This document shows positions 45,830-54,138 of a stretch of 64,000 nt of DNA, piece by piece (position 1 is the first letter of the stretch; each line of letters begins with the position of its first letter). Below the pieces are notes generated by a model. It had not been told where the DNA came from. It saw nothing but the letters and a program-made list of their open reading frames with translations, and made no database searches. Position numbers and translations under genes: made by a program. The DNA comes from an uncultured Clostridia bacterium (GTDB lineage: Bacteria; Bacillota; Clostridia; TANB77; CAG-508): positions 85,898-149,897 of the forward strand of contig CAKPPO010000001.1 in assembly GCA_934177725.1 (NCBI GenBank). The letters are read 5' to 3'.

Positions 45830-47025
45830 AAATTTTAGTATTAAATAGTGGTAGTTCATCACTAAAATATCAATTAATAGATATGGAAAATGAACAAGTA
45901 TTAGCAAAAGGAAACTATGAAAGAATTGGAATGGAAGGTTCTTTTGTAACTCACAAAGTAGGTGGAGAAAAATATAAATACGAAAGAGATGCAAAAAATC
46001 ATGAAGAAGCTATTTCTTTTGTACTTTCACAATTTACAGATAGTGAACATGGAGTAATTTCATCATTAGACGAAATTTCAGCAGTAGGACACAGAGTTGT
46101 TCATGGAGGAGAAAAATTCAACAAATCAGTTGTAATTACAGACGAAGTAATAGATACAATTAGAGAATGTATTCCTTTAGCACCATTACATAATCCAGCA
46201 GCTTTAATAGGAATTGAAGCTTGTATGAAAGTTATGCCAGGTAAGAAAAATGTAGCAGTATTTGATACAGCATTCCATCAAACAATACCAGAAGAAAGAT
46301 ATATTTACCCACTACCATATAAATATTATGAAAAATATGGTGTAAGAAAATATGGATTCCACGGAACAAGCCACAGATATGTATCTGCAAGAGTTGCCGA
46401 ACTAGTAGGAAAACCAGTTACAGAATTAAAAACAATAGTATGTCATTTAGGACAAGGAGCAAGTCTATGCGCAGTATTAAATGGTAAATCTGTAGATACA
46501 TCAATGGGATTCACACCACTTGCAGGTATTGCAATGGGAACACGTTCTGGAGATTTAGATCCATCAATAGTTACTTTCTTAATGAAAAAAGAAGGATTAA
46601 CACCTGATGAAGTAGAAAAAATATTAAATAAAGAATCTGGATTAATAGGAATGAGCGAATACTCAGCAGACAATAGAGATTTACTAGCTTCTATAGATGC
46701 AAATGATGAACACGCTGAAAAGAGCAAATTAGCAATGGAAGCTTATGCTTATATTATAGCTCAATATATTGCCAAATATGCAGTTGCACTAAATGGTGTA
46801 GATGTAATAGCATTTGCTGGTGGTGTTGGAGAAAGAGGACCAGATGAAAGAAAAATGATTTGTAAACAATTAAAATGGATGGGAGTAGAATTAGACTTAG
46901 AAGCAAATAATGTAAAAGCAGAAGAAAGAGAAATTTCTACAAAAGATTCTAAAGTAAAAGTTTGGATAGTTCCAACTGAAGAAGAATTAATGATAGCAAG
47001 AGATACAGCTAATTTAGTAAAATAA
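45826..47025 (+). CDS. ackA: Acetate kinase, copy 1
   Basis: A 399-residue ASKHA-fold kinase that makes ATP and acetate from acetyl phosphate. It shows LVLNSGSSSLKYQLIDM, GHRVVHGG with the catalytic arginine, DTAFHQTIP, YGFHGTSHRYVS, HLGQGASLCAV, GTRSGDLDPSIVTFL with the second arginine, and AFAGGVGERGP. The usual asparagine of GIGEN is arginine here. It is translationally coupled to the HD gene and lies in one unit with pta. A second copy is 0.8 kb downstream. Confidence 0.96.
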   Translation: MKILVLNSGSSSLKYQLIDMENEQVLAKGNYERIGMEGSFVTHKVGGEKYKYERDAKNHEEAISFVLSQFTDSEHGVISSLDEISAVGHRVVHGGEKFNKSVVITDEVIDTIRECIPLAPLHNPAALIGIEACMKVMPGKKNVAVFDTAFHQTIPEERYIYPLPYKYYEKYGVRKYGFHGTSHRYVSARVAELVGKPVTELKTIVCHLGQGASLCAVLNGKSVDTSMGFTPLAGIAMGTRSGDLDPSIVTFLMKKEGLTPDEVEKILNKESGLIGMSEYSADNRDLLASIDANDEHAEKSKLAMEAYAYIIAQYIAKYAVALNGVDVIAFAGGVGERGPDERKMICKQLKWMGVELDLEANNVKAEEREISTKDSKVKVWIVPTEEELMIARDTANLVK

Positions 47026-47050
47026 GGAAAATAATTTATATTGAAATTAT

Positions 47051-47079
47051 AAAGGGGCGTACAAAATACGCCTTTTTCT
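47051..47079 (+). terminator. Terminator after ackA copy 1
   Basis: GGGGCGTA pairs with TACGCC plus flanking A-T pairs around a CAAAA loop, followed by a T run. Confidence 0.8.
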
Positions 47080-47168
47080 ATTGCATTTTACATAAAAGTA
47101 ATATATAATATAGCATATTGTAACTCGTTAATATTCTATAAAACAAATGTATATAGGAGGGCAAAACT

Positions 47169-47681
47169 ATGATAGAAGTAGTAGAAAAAAGAAAAGAGGA
47201 ATCTAAATCTTCGATTACTGAGGAGAATCTGCAAAAAGCAATGGAATTAGTTCGGCAAAATCCGGAAAAGATTAAAGCAATTAGTGTAACTGATTTGCTT
47301 AAACAACAAAGAGATTTATATTTTAAAGAGGAAAGAAAAGAAGATTCATTCTTATTTGAACTTCTTGTGCTTTTAGGAGCGGAAATTGATGATAATACAT
47401 TTTACTATGCTTTAGATTTAGGCATGCTTGGTTTAGTAAAATTATTAGTTGAACAATATGGGTTTGATGTTAATAGCGGGAAAAATTATAGACCAATAAT
47501 AGTAGCCGTTTGGGCATCTAGTGCAACTTGCACTGAAAATGAAAGAGCCGAAGTAGTAAAATTCTTAATCAGTAAAGGAGCAAATATTCACGTAAATGAT
47601 AATCAGGCTTTGGAAATTGCAGCTAATAAGAAAATGTACAAAGTTTTGAGAGTTTTGCTTGAAGCAGATGAATCAATTTAA
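47169..47681 (+). CDS. Ankyrin-repeat-like protein
   Basis: A 170-residue protein. Residues 75-165 show two to three ankyrin-like helix pairs: ALDLGMLGLVKLLVEQYGFD, RAEVVKFLISKGANIHVND, and QALEIAANKKMYKVLRVLLE. The first 60 residues are charged and helical. Such repeats bind proteins; no enzymatic motif is visible. AGGAGGGCAAAAC is a strong binding site. It is a single gene between two terminators, wedged between the two acetate kinase genes. Its codon use (TTG, CTT, GGG) is less A-biased than its neighbours, resembling the KH-domain gene at 31603. Confidence 0.75.
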   Translation: MIEVVEKRKEESKSSITEENLQKAMELVRQNPEKIKAISVTDLLKQQRDLYFKEERKEDSFLFELLVLLGAEIDDNTFYYALDLGMLGLVKLLVEQYGFDVNSGKNYRPIIVAVWASSATCTENERAEVVKFLISKGANIHVNDNQALEIAANKKMYKVLRVLLEADESI

Positions 47682-47684
47682 GTC

Positions 47685-47726
47685 AAAAAATAAAAGATGA
47701 GAAATTTCTCATCTTTTATTTTTTAC
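47685..47726. terminator. Terminator after the ankyrin-like gene
   Basis: A stem of about 18 bp (AAATAAAAGATGAGAA and its complement, 2- to 3-nt loop), with A and T runs on both sides. Confidence 0.88.
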
Positions 47727-47737
47727 CTTAAAATCTA

Positions 47738-47766
47738 TTGTGCTTTTTTATTTTTATAGGTATAAT
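47738..47766 (+). promoter_or_regulatory. Putative promoter of ackA copy 2
   Basis: TTGTGC at 47738-47743, 17 nt, TATAAT at 47761-47766; about 80 nt before the ATG. Confidence 0.5.
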
Positions 47767-47846
47767 AACAAAAGAATTAAAGTAAAATTAGTTTAAAAAA
47801 GAAAACTATGTAAATTTTTAAACAAATAAGAAAGGAATTGAATTTA

Positions 47847-49043
47847 ATGAAAGTTTTAGTTATCAATTGTGGAAGTTCATCTTTAAAATATCAATTAATA
47901 GATATGGAAAATGAACAAGTATTAGCAAAAGGAAATTATGAAAGAATAGGTCAAGGAAATAGCTTTGTAACACATAAAGTAGCAGGAGAAAAATACCTAA
48001 TAGAACATCCTGTATCATCACACAAAGAAGCTTTTGAAATTATGCTTGAACAATTACAACATAAAGATTACGGAGTAATAAAAGATCTAAATGAAATAAA
48101 TGCAATAGGACATAGAATACCACATGGAACAGATATATTTGACAAATCTGTATTAATTACAGATGAAGTAATTGCAGAAATAGAAAAAACAACGGAATTA
48201 GCACCAATTCATAACCCACCAACAATAAACGGAATAAAAGCTTGCAAAGAAATAATGCCAGGAAAACCAATGGTAGCAGTATTTGATACAGCTTTTCATC
48301 ATACTATTTCTAAAGAAAGATACATTTATCCAGTACCATACAAATATTATGAAAAATATAAAATGCGTAAATATGGTTTCCACGGAACAAGCCACAGATA
48401 CGTATCTGCAAGAGTTGCTGAATTAGTTGGAAAGAAAAAAGAAGAATTAAAAACTGTTGTATGTCATTTAGGACAAGGAGCAAGTTTATGTGCAGTATTA
48501 AATGGAGAATCTGTAGATACATCAATGGGATTTACACCAGTTGCTGGCATTCCAATGTGTGCTAGAAGTGGAGATTTAGATCCTTCAATAGTTACATTTT
48601 TAATGAGAAAAGAAGGATTAACACCTGATGAAATAGATACAATTTTAAATAAAGAATCAGGAGTTCTTGGAATTTCTGGAGTGAGTCCAGACTTTAGAGA
48701 TATCGAAAAAGAAGCTGATGAAGGAAACGAAAGAGCAATACTTGCAAGAAAAGCATATTGCTACCTAGTTGCACAATATATTGCAAAATATGGGGTTTCA
48801 ATGCAAGGAATAGACGTAATTGCATTCACAGCAGGAATTGGTGAAAATCAAATAAATATTAGAAAAATGATTTGTGAAAATCTAGAATGGCTTGGAGTAA
48901 AGATTGATTTAGGAAAAAACAATTGTAGAGGAGAAGAGGTAGAAATTTCTACACCAGATTCTAAAATAAAAGTATGGGTAGTTCCTACAAATGAAGAACT
49001 AGTAATAGCAAGAGATACAAAACAAATAGTTGAAAATTTATAA
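47847..49043 (+). CDS. Acetate kinase family protein, copy 2
   Basis: A 398-residue paralogue of the ackA gene 0.8 kb upstream; the N-terminal 30 residues are almost the same (SSLKYQLIDMENEQVLAKGN). Differences fall at active-site loops: GHRIPHGTDIFD replaces GHRVVHGGEKFN, and PMCARSGDLDPSI replaces AMGTRSGDLDPSI. It keeps the standard FTAGIGEN that copy 1 has lost. Both catalytic arginines remain. It may prefer another acyl phosphate (propionate or butyrate type) or be expressed under other conditions. ATG 47847 follows AAAGGAA; a TTG at 47838 is rejected. The gene at 49061 follows 17 nt later. Confidence 0.9.
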   Translation: MKVLVINCGSSSLKYQLIDMENEQVLAKGNYERIGQGNSFVTHKVAGEKYLIEHPVSSHKEAFEIMLEQLQHKDYGVIKDLNEINAIGHRIPHGTDIFDKSVLITDEVIAEIEKTTELAPIHNPPTINGIKACKEIMPGKPMVAVFDTAFHHTISKERYIYPVPYKYYEKYKMRKYGFHGTSHRYVSARVAELVGKKKEELKTVVCHLGQGASLCAVLNGESVDTSMGFTPVAGIPMCARSGDLDPSIVTFLMRKEGLTPDEIDTILNKESGVLGISGVSPDFRDIEKEADEGNERAILARKAYCYLVAQYIAKYGVSMQGIDVIAFTAGIGENQINIRKMICENLEWLGVKIDLGKNNCRGEEVEISTPDSKIKVWVVPTNEELVIARDTKQIVENL

Positions 49044-49060
49044 TTTATAAGGAGAAAATT

Positions 49061-49906
49061 ATGGATAATAAAAAGAAAAATATAATTATAATAGCTATAA
49101 TAGTTTTAGTTTTAATAATAATTGCAATGATTTCAGTCTTTGTTTTGAATAATAAAAATAAAGAAAAAAGCTCTCAACCTGCAAGTGGTTCAATATTAGA
49201 AAATTTTCAAAAAGAAAATACAATTACAAATACACAAAATGAAATAGCAAGTACAGAATTTATGAATGAAGAAATAAATACAAGTACTAATTCAATTAGT
49301 ACTGCACCTGTAAATGAAAATAAAATTAACGATGATAACAATAGTACTAATAACAAAGAAAATGTCATTGACACTACAGAACATGTAATAACAAAAGAAG
49401 ATTTAACACAATCTGAAAAAGATTTTTTTACAAATTATTTTAAAAAGGTTGAAAATAATGGTTTCTTAAGATCATCATATAGCAATCCAGATGAAATTGA
49501 TCTAGCTTTATTATTATATGACGGAATAGGAGAAACTTCTGAAATTCCGCAAAATGAAATATCAGACTTTTTATTGAAAGTTAATATGGAAGAGCTTCAA
49601 ACAGACCTTACCAAATTAACTACAAGCCAAATAAAAAACTTTTTAAAAGAAAAAATGAATTATGATATTACAAATATAAGTGCTAAATTGAATTGGCAAT
49701 ATTTAAGCAAATATGATGCATATTATCATCAACATGGAGATACAGCATTTCTTATGGTACATTGTGTAGATGGTTATAAAACTAACGATAATCAATATGT
49801 TGTTTCTTTTAAAGAGGATGCTGGATTTTCTAATAATAAAAAATATACTATAACTTTACAAAAACAAGGTGATAAATATATTGTTTGTTCAAATGTAATA
49901 GAATAA
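49061..49906 (+). CDS. Membrane-anchored protein sharing an outer domain with the protein at 41175
   Basis: A 281-residue protein with one N-terminal membrane helix (about residues 7-29, IIIIAIIVLVLIIIAMISVFV), a polar linker rich in N, S, T and E (30-105), and a C-terminal outer domain (about 133-277). That domain has NNGFLRSSYSNPDEIDL, LLYDGIG, KLTTSQI, LNWQYLSKYDAYYHQHGDT and VHCVDG. The same motif order occurs in the chimeric protein at 41175. There is no lipobox. It is 17 nt behind the second acetate kinase gene and may share its transcript. The domain is not one I can name. Confidence 0.7.
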   Translation: MDNKKKNIIIIAIIVLVLIIIAMISVFVLNNKNKEKSSQPASGSILENFQKENTITNTQNEIASTEFMNEEINTSTNSISTAPVNENKINDDNNSTNNKENVIDTTEHVITKEDLTQSEKDFFTNYFKKVENNGFLRSSYSNPDEIDLALLLYDGIGETSEIPQNEISDFLLKVNMEELQTDLTKLTTSQIKNFLKEKMNYDITNISAKLNWQYLSKYDAYYHQHGDTAFLMVHCVDGYKTNDNQYVVSFKEDAGFSNNKKYTITLQKQGDKYIVCSNVIE

Positions 49907-49911
49907 TTATA

Positions 49912-49971
49912 TAAAAAAGATAAGCAAGCTAAACCTGCAATCAAGGTAAGCTAAATAGCTTATCTTTTTTA
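49912..49971. terminator. Terminator after the 49061 gene
   Basis: AAAAAGATAAGC pairs with GCTTATCTTTTT across a 33-nt loop, then more T. Confidence 0.75.
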
Positions 49972-49993
49972 ATTTTTATAAGAAAATAAAAAA

Positions 49994-50073
49994 CGAACAT
50001 TTTTTCTTAAAAAACTATTGACAAAGAATAAACGTTCGTTTATACTATATTCATAAAAACAAAACATTGTTCG
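49994..50073 (+). promoter_or_regulatory. Three SOS/LexA-like half-palindromes at the yneA-like promoter
   Basis: Three 14-mers match the Firmicute LexA pattern CGAAC-N4-GTTCG with one perfect half each: 49994-50007 (CGAAC ATTT TTTCT), 50025-50038 (AGAAT AAAC GTTCG) and 50060-50073 (CAAAA CATT GTTCG). They flank and overlap a promoter, TTGACA at 50018-50023 and TATACT at 50041-50046 with 17-nt spacing, so a bound repressor would block it. Confidence 0.6.
50018..50046 (+). promoter_or_regulatory. Promoter of the yneA-like gene
   Basis: TTGACA, 17 nt, TATACT. The middle LexA-like site lies between the two boxes. Confidence 0.65.
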
Positions 50074-50144
50074 TAATAATAAAATTAAATATGTTTATAA
50101 AATCTATATTAATAGGATATACAAACATATTATAGGAGGTATAT

Positions 50145-50444
50145 ATGAAAATAGTAAATATGAAAAAATTTATAAGAATGGTTTTAATTTTAATAGGAAT
50201 AATAGCAATATTTGCAATAATGTTCTCTAGTAAATCATATTCAAAAGGTGAGGTAAAAGAAAAGACAATATTCGTATCAAATGGAGATACATTGTGGAAT
50301 ATAGCAAGCCAAGAACAAGAAACAAACAACTATTATTCAGATAAAGATATAAGAGATATTGTATATGATATAAGAAAATTAAATAATTTAGATAATAGCG
50401 AAACGTTAAAAATAGGGCAAAAATTAGTAATAAAAAGTTTATAA
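50145..50444 (+). CDS. yneA: YneA-like LysM cell-division suppressor
   Basis: A 99-residue protein with an N-terminal membrane helix (about residues 10-27) and an outer LysM domain (about 40-97: FVSNGDTLWNIASQEQE, then LKIGQKLVIKSL). Size and layout match Bacillus YneA, the SOS-induced inhibitor that delays septation and binds peptidoglycan. In Bacillus yneA is next to lexA. Here lexA is absent from the window, but three LexA-like sites precede the gene, which supports the assignment. ATAGGAGG precedes the ATG. A generic LysM protein is the alternative. Confidence 0.7.
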   Translation: MKIVNMKKFIRMVLILIGIIAIFAIMFSSKSYSKGEVKEKTIFVSNGDTLWNIASQEQETNNYYSDKDIRDIVYDIRKLNNLDNSETLKIGQKLVIKSL

Positions 50445-50511
50445 TAAAAAGCTTGCTATATTTATCTAGTACAGAAAATTTTCTTATAAGGGGATTTTCC
50501 TGCTATATAAA

Positions 50512-50545
50512 AAACTAGAATGCTATATAAATAGTATTCTAGTTT
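50512..50545. terminator. Bidirectional terminator between yneA-like and xerC-like genes
   Basis: A 15-bp stem with one G-T pair (AAACTAGAATGCTAT, 50512-50526, and ATAGTATTCTAGTTT, 50531-50545), 4-nt loop. Confidence 0.8.
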
Positions 50546-50553
50546 ACAATAGT

Positions 50554-51534
50554 TTAAGTATTTAAAGGGTTTCTTTCAACTGCATCTCGTACTTGTTCAT
50601 TTGCAACATGAGTATAAATTTCTGTTGTAGAAATACTAGCATGGCCTAAAAGTTCTTGCAAAGCTCTAATATCAACTTCACCATATTGGTACATTAATGT
50701 TGCAGCAGTATGTCTTAATTTATGTACAGAATATTTTGTAGTATCTAATCCTGCCTTTTTTAATTCTTTTTCTACAATATATTGAACAGACCTTCTTGAA
50801 ATTCTTTCGCGTCTTTCACTTAAAAATAAAGCATCTTTAGATTTATAATCAACACCTTCTTTAGGTCTAACTTCTAAATAGTCTTTAATAGCATTCATAC
50901 AAGCCTTATTTAAATAAATAGTTCTTTCTTTATTACCTTTTCCAATAACAGTCATTTTAGCATCATCAAAATGAATATCTTTAATATTTATACCAATTAA
51001 TTCAGACAAACGCATACCACAATTTAAAAATAGGGTAATAATAGCGAAATCTCTTTTAGCATTTCTGTTATCATCATTACAAGTAACTTCTAATAGCTTT
51101 TTACTGTCTTCTAAGGTTAAATATTTAGGCATTCTTTTATCTAATTTAGGAGTTTCTAAATTTTGAGCAGGGTTAATATCAAGTATTTTTTCTTTTACAG
51201 TTAAGTATTTAAAAAATATACGTATTGTAGATACTTTCCTTGCACGAGTCGCACTTTTACTATGGTTAGTTTCAGCTAAAAAACTTACAAATGCATGTAT
51301 ATCATTTAAAGTTATTCTTTTTAAAGTATCTATATCAAAATCATTAATTGTAATTTTACTAAAATCTGTTTCATTAGTTTGCTTAAAATGAATTTTCATA
51401 TATTTTAAGAACATAGCAAGATCATAATTGTATTCTTTAACAGAATTAGTAGATTTATTTAATATTGTAATAGAATAATCTAAAAATGAATTCAAGAATT
51501 CTGGGTTATCTTCACGATTTATCATAATTTTCAC
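50554..51534 (-). CDS. Tyrosine recombinase, XerC/XerD family
   Basis: A 326-residue site-specific recombinase. The SAM-like N-terminal domain (about residues 8-105) includes NSVKEYNYDLAMFLKYMK. The catalytic domain has the first arginine in NCGMRLSELIGI, the HxxR of VHKLRHTAATLMYQYG, the later histidine in LLGHASIST and the nucleophile in TEIYTHV. The size fits XerC/XerD-type housekeeping enzymes for chromosome dimer resolution rather than large integrases. However, an identical 14-bp repeat at 51600 and 54066 frames the next region, so a mobility role is possible. Confidence 0.85.
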   Translation of the reverse strand: MKIMINREDNPEFLNSFLDYSITILNKSTNSVKEYNYDLAMFLKYMKIHFKQTNETDFSKITINDFDIDTLKRITLNDIHAFVSFLAETNHSKSATRARKVSTIRIFFKYLTVKEKILDINPAQNLETPKLDKRMPKYLTLEDSKKLLEVTCNDDNRNAKRDFAIITLFLNCGMRLSELIGINIKDIHFDDAKMTVIGKGNKERTIYLNKACMNAIKDYLEVRPKEGVDYKSKDALFLSERRERISRRSVQYIVEKELKKAGLDTTKYSVHKLRHTAATLMYQYGEVDIRALQELLGHASISTTEIYTHVANEQVRDAVERNPLNT

Positions 51535-51599
51535 ACTCCAATTATTTATATAATGAAATTATATATCAAATATAGAAAAAATAAAAGATTAAATCACCA

Positions 51600-51613
51600 T
51601 TTTGTGCAATGTT
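51600..51613 (+). repeat. Direct repeat, left copy
   Basis: TTTTGTGCAATGTT, identical to 54066-54079. It lies 66 nt upstream of the recombinase gene start and 56 nt before the promoter of the RelA/SpoT-like gene. A shorter match (TTTTGTGCA) occurs at 53492. Confidence 0.5.
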
Positions 51614-51655
51614 TTTAGATGTCTAATATCTTGAAAATAAAGCTATAGGAGATTA

Positions 51656-51684
51656 TTTACATAAAACGTAAAATATGGTATAAT
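51656..51684 (+). promoter_or_regulatory. Promoter of the RelA/SpoT-like gene
   Basis: TTTACA at 51656-51661, 17 nt, TATAAT at 51679-51684 with an extended TGG in front; 30 nt before the ATG. Confidence 0.65.
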
Positions 51685-51713
51685 TAATAAGTGGAAATAA
51701 AAGGAGTGATATT

Positions 51714-53090
51714 ATGACCAATAAATTCAAAGAAGATATTTCTTTAAATTCTGAGCAATGGAAATCTGCAAAGGAATCTATGGAAAAAGCTATATTTGAT
51801 AACTATGAATATTACAATTCAAAATATAATAAGAAAATAAATCAAAACTATCTTCATAGCATTGTTGCTGCTATTATGTTGGAACAACACAAGATATATG
51901 GCACAGATATACATATTCCTTATAGATTTAAATCTCCAAAAAGCTTATTAGATAAAACTATAGATTACATAGGAAGAAATGATGAACAAAATAGTATTAA
52001 ATATGACTCAGAAAATGACCAATGGAAAGTACATTTAAAAAGCATAAAAGACATGTTTGCAATGAAAATTATTGCTTATACAAGAAAACCTTTATTTAGT
52101 TCTTCTGATCCTGAATTAAGCAAACTAATTGAAGAGAAAAAACAAAACTATGATTTTCTTTCTCAAATGCAAGAATTTGCTAATACTAAAATAGTAAATG
52201 GAGAATATGAAAAAGAAAGAAGATTTATCTATCAATCAACAAAATTAGAATATTACCAAAATTGTAAACAAGTATTAGATAAAATTGAATCTTTATTACC
52301 TAAAAAAGCAACTACTCTTAGAGCACACTATAAAGAATTATTAGATATAAATATTAAAATTATATCTCTTTTGGAAGCTAATGGTTTAGAAAACGAGCAT
52401 ATAACTAAAAAAGATATTGATATTTTAAACTTTTGTGATATATTAGAAGATTTTTCAGAGAGAATACATGACAAAATAGACTTAGCAATACTTACAAAAC
52501 AAATTACTTCAGTTTTTGAACATTCAGAATTATTAAAAGAATTGGGAGTAAAAATAGTAGGATTTGAAGAAAAAAGAACAGCTAACGGCTATGTCGCAAA
52601 CTTTTTAGAAATAGAAACATTAATAGGAAATATAGAATGTCAACTACAATCAAAACATGAATATGAAGATGGAAACTATGGATTTGCAGCCCATACAAAA
52701 TTAGATAGTAAATATATAAATCCATATAAATTACCTGATATGCATAATAAAAGAGAGGTTCAACAATTTAGAGAAAATGCTGAATTTATATCTCCTATAG
52801 GTTTTATAGCAGGAATGGATGCGTTAGATAAAAATAGAGTTATAATACAAACATCTAGTAAATACCAAAATTATAAAAATGTAATTAGCCAAGTAGCAAA
52901 AGATAGTGCTTTTCAGGAATATATGTTAATATACTTTTCAAAATTATATCCAAATCGTAATAAAATTTTTAAAGAGACTGAAGCAGACATGGGATTTATG
53001 AGATTTGATATAGAAGAATACATCAAGAGTGATGAATTTTTACAAATAAAAAAAGAACATCAAAAAGAAGAAGAAAAGCAAACAAGATAA
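51714..53090 (+). CDS. Divergent RelA/SpoT-synthetase-like protein
   Basis: A 458-residue protein. Residues 68-125 (IPYRFKSPKSLLDKTIDY, then SIKDMFAMKIIAY) resemble the RFKSxxSLxxK and D-x-(I/M)-(A/G)-x-(K/R)-I-I motifs of the (p)ppGpp synthetase domain. Residues 278-333 (NGYVANFLEIETLIGNIECQ, then LQSKHEYEDGNYGFAAHTKL) resemble the GYxxxH, E-x-Q-(I/L)-x-(T/S) and G-x-AAH block. A helical insert of about 150 residues separates the halves, and the family histidine after GY is lost. There is no HD, TGS or ACT domain. It may be an altered nucleotide pyrophosphotransferase or a toxin-type enzyme. AAAGGAGTG precedes the ATG. Confidence 0.55.
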   Translation: MTNKFKEDISLNSEQWKSAKESMEKAIFDNYEYYNSKYNKKINQNYLHSIVAAIMLEQHKIYGTDIHIPYRFKSPKSLLDKTIDYIGRNDEQNSIKYDSENDQWKVHLKSIKDMFAMKIIAYTRKPLFSSSDPELSKLIEEKKQNYDFLSQMQEFANTKIVNGEYEKERRFIYQSTKLEYYQNCKQVLDKIESLLPKKATTLRAHYKELLDINIKIISLLEANGLENEHITKKDIDILNFCDILEDFSERIHDKIDLAILTKQITSVFEHSELLKELGVKIVGFEEKRTANGYVANFLEIETLIGNIECQLQSKHEYEDGNYGFAAHTKLDSKYINPYKLPDMHNKREVQQFRENAEFISPIGFIAGMDALDKNRVIIQTSSKYQNYKNVISQVAKDSAFQEYMLIYFSKLYPNRNKIFKETEADMGFMRFDIEEYIKSDEFLQIKKEHQKEEEKQTR

Positions 53091-53652
53091 AATTTAAATT
53101 ATTAAATAAGGGGTAATTGATTATCTCTCATTTAATATATATATATTAAAAAATTATTGTAATTAAGATAGATAAAAATGTATAATCTATAATTAGTGTA
53201 ATAAAAATTTAAACTGAAACTTGTTTTAGAAAAATACATATAAAGTCAAGAGGGAATAGGGGAGCATAAAATTAAAACTACTTATAATGAATAAAATAAA
53301 ATTAATTAGATAAAGTTTTAAAAATAATTTAAAAAAGATTATTAATAATTTTAAAATTATGATAAAAACAAATTTAATGAAATAAAAAATAATAGTAGAA
53401 AGTAAATTTAGAATTTAAAATAATTTTAGAATTTTTGTAATTAAAATTTTATTTAAAGATTTATAAATTTATATAAATTATTCGATTTTGATTTTGTGCA
53501 AAGTTTTATATAAAAATATATAAAATCTAAAACCAAACATTTTTTTAAGATTTAATTTTTGCAAACACAAAATTATTAAAAATTAAATTTATATATCATT
53601 TAAAGTATCTATTAGAACTATTATATGTAACTTAAAATAAATTATAAATACA

Positions 53653-53686
53653 GACGCATGAAAATCGTTTTTAAGACATTTTAATA
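53653..53686 (+). repeat. 34-nt imperfect repeat, copy 1
   Basis: It begins GACGCATGAAAATCG. It matches copy 2 at 53817-53850 in 27 of 34 positions, with mostly transition differences. Confidence 0.5.
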
Positions 53687-53816
53687 ATTAAGCAATTAAG
53701 TTATATGTCTAATAATATAGTGAAAATATAGACAATATAGATCTGACTAATAAAAAATGCAAAAATTCCAGAAATATCAGCATACTATAAAATATGCAAA
53801 AAATGGTCAAAAAAAC

Positions 53817-53850
53817 GACGCACGAGAATCGATTTTAGGGCGTTTTTATA
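53817..53850 (+). repeat. 34-nt imperfect repeat, copy 2
   Basis: It begins GACGCACGAGAATCG and ends in GGGCGTTTTTATA. Flanking AAAAACG and CGTTTTT can pair, so it could form a hairpin. Confidence 0.5.
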
Positions 53851-54050
53851 TTTTAGGCATATAACTTGTTGTCTGCAAAATCAAGCAAAATACTGAAATA
53901 TAGGGATTTGCGAATTAGAGTTTTATAAGAAAGTAATATAGTTTGTTGTTAGAATAAATAGCTGAAATAAGTGTAATAGCAAGGAATTGCAAGATTTTAC
54001 GAGTAGAATCATATAAGTGTATGAAATTATACTTTATTCCTATCTCTTTA

Positions 54051-54074
54051 TGCACAAAAGTTTCATTTTGTGCA
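54051..54074. repeat. Perfect 9-bp inverted repeat containing the right direct-repeat copy
   Basis: TGCACAAAA (54051-54059), loop GTTTCA, TTTTGTGCA (54066-54074). The right arm continues into the 14-mer TTTTGTGCAATGTT (54066-54079) that is repeated at 51600. Confidence 0.65.
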
Positions 54075-54091
54075 ATGTTATGAAAACAAAA

Positions 54092-54138
54092 AGACTAGGT
54101 AGAAAGTTTTAATATCTTACCCTCTACCTAACTTTTTT
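54092..54138 (-). terminator. Terminator of rho
   Basis: CTAGGTAGA (54095-54103) and TCTACCTAA (54123-54131) form the stem, with A/T runs outside it. It lies 55 nt beyond the rho stop on the minus strand. Confidence 0.6.

Noticed and set aside
50554..51534. Phage integrase
   Set aside because: Size and motifs fit a XerC/XerD housekeeping recombinase and no phage genes are near; mobility is kept only as a hypothesis because of the flanking 14-mers.
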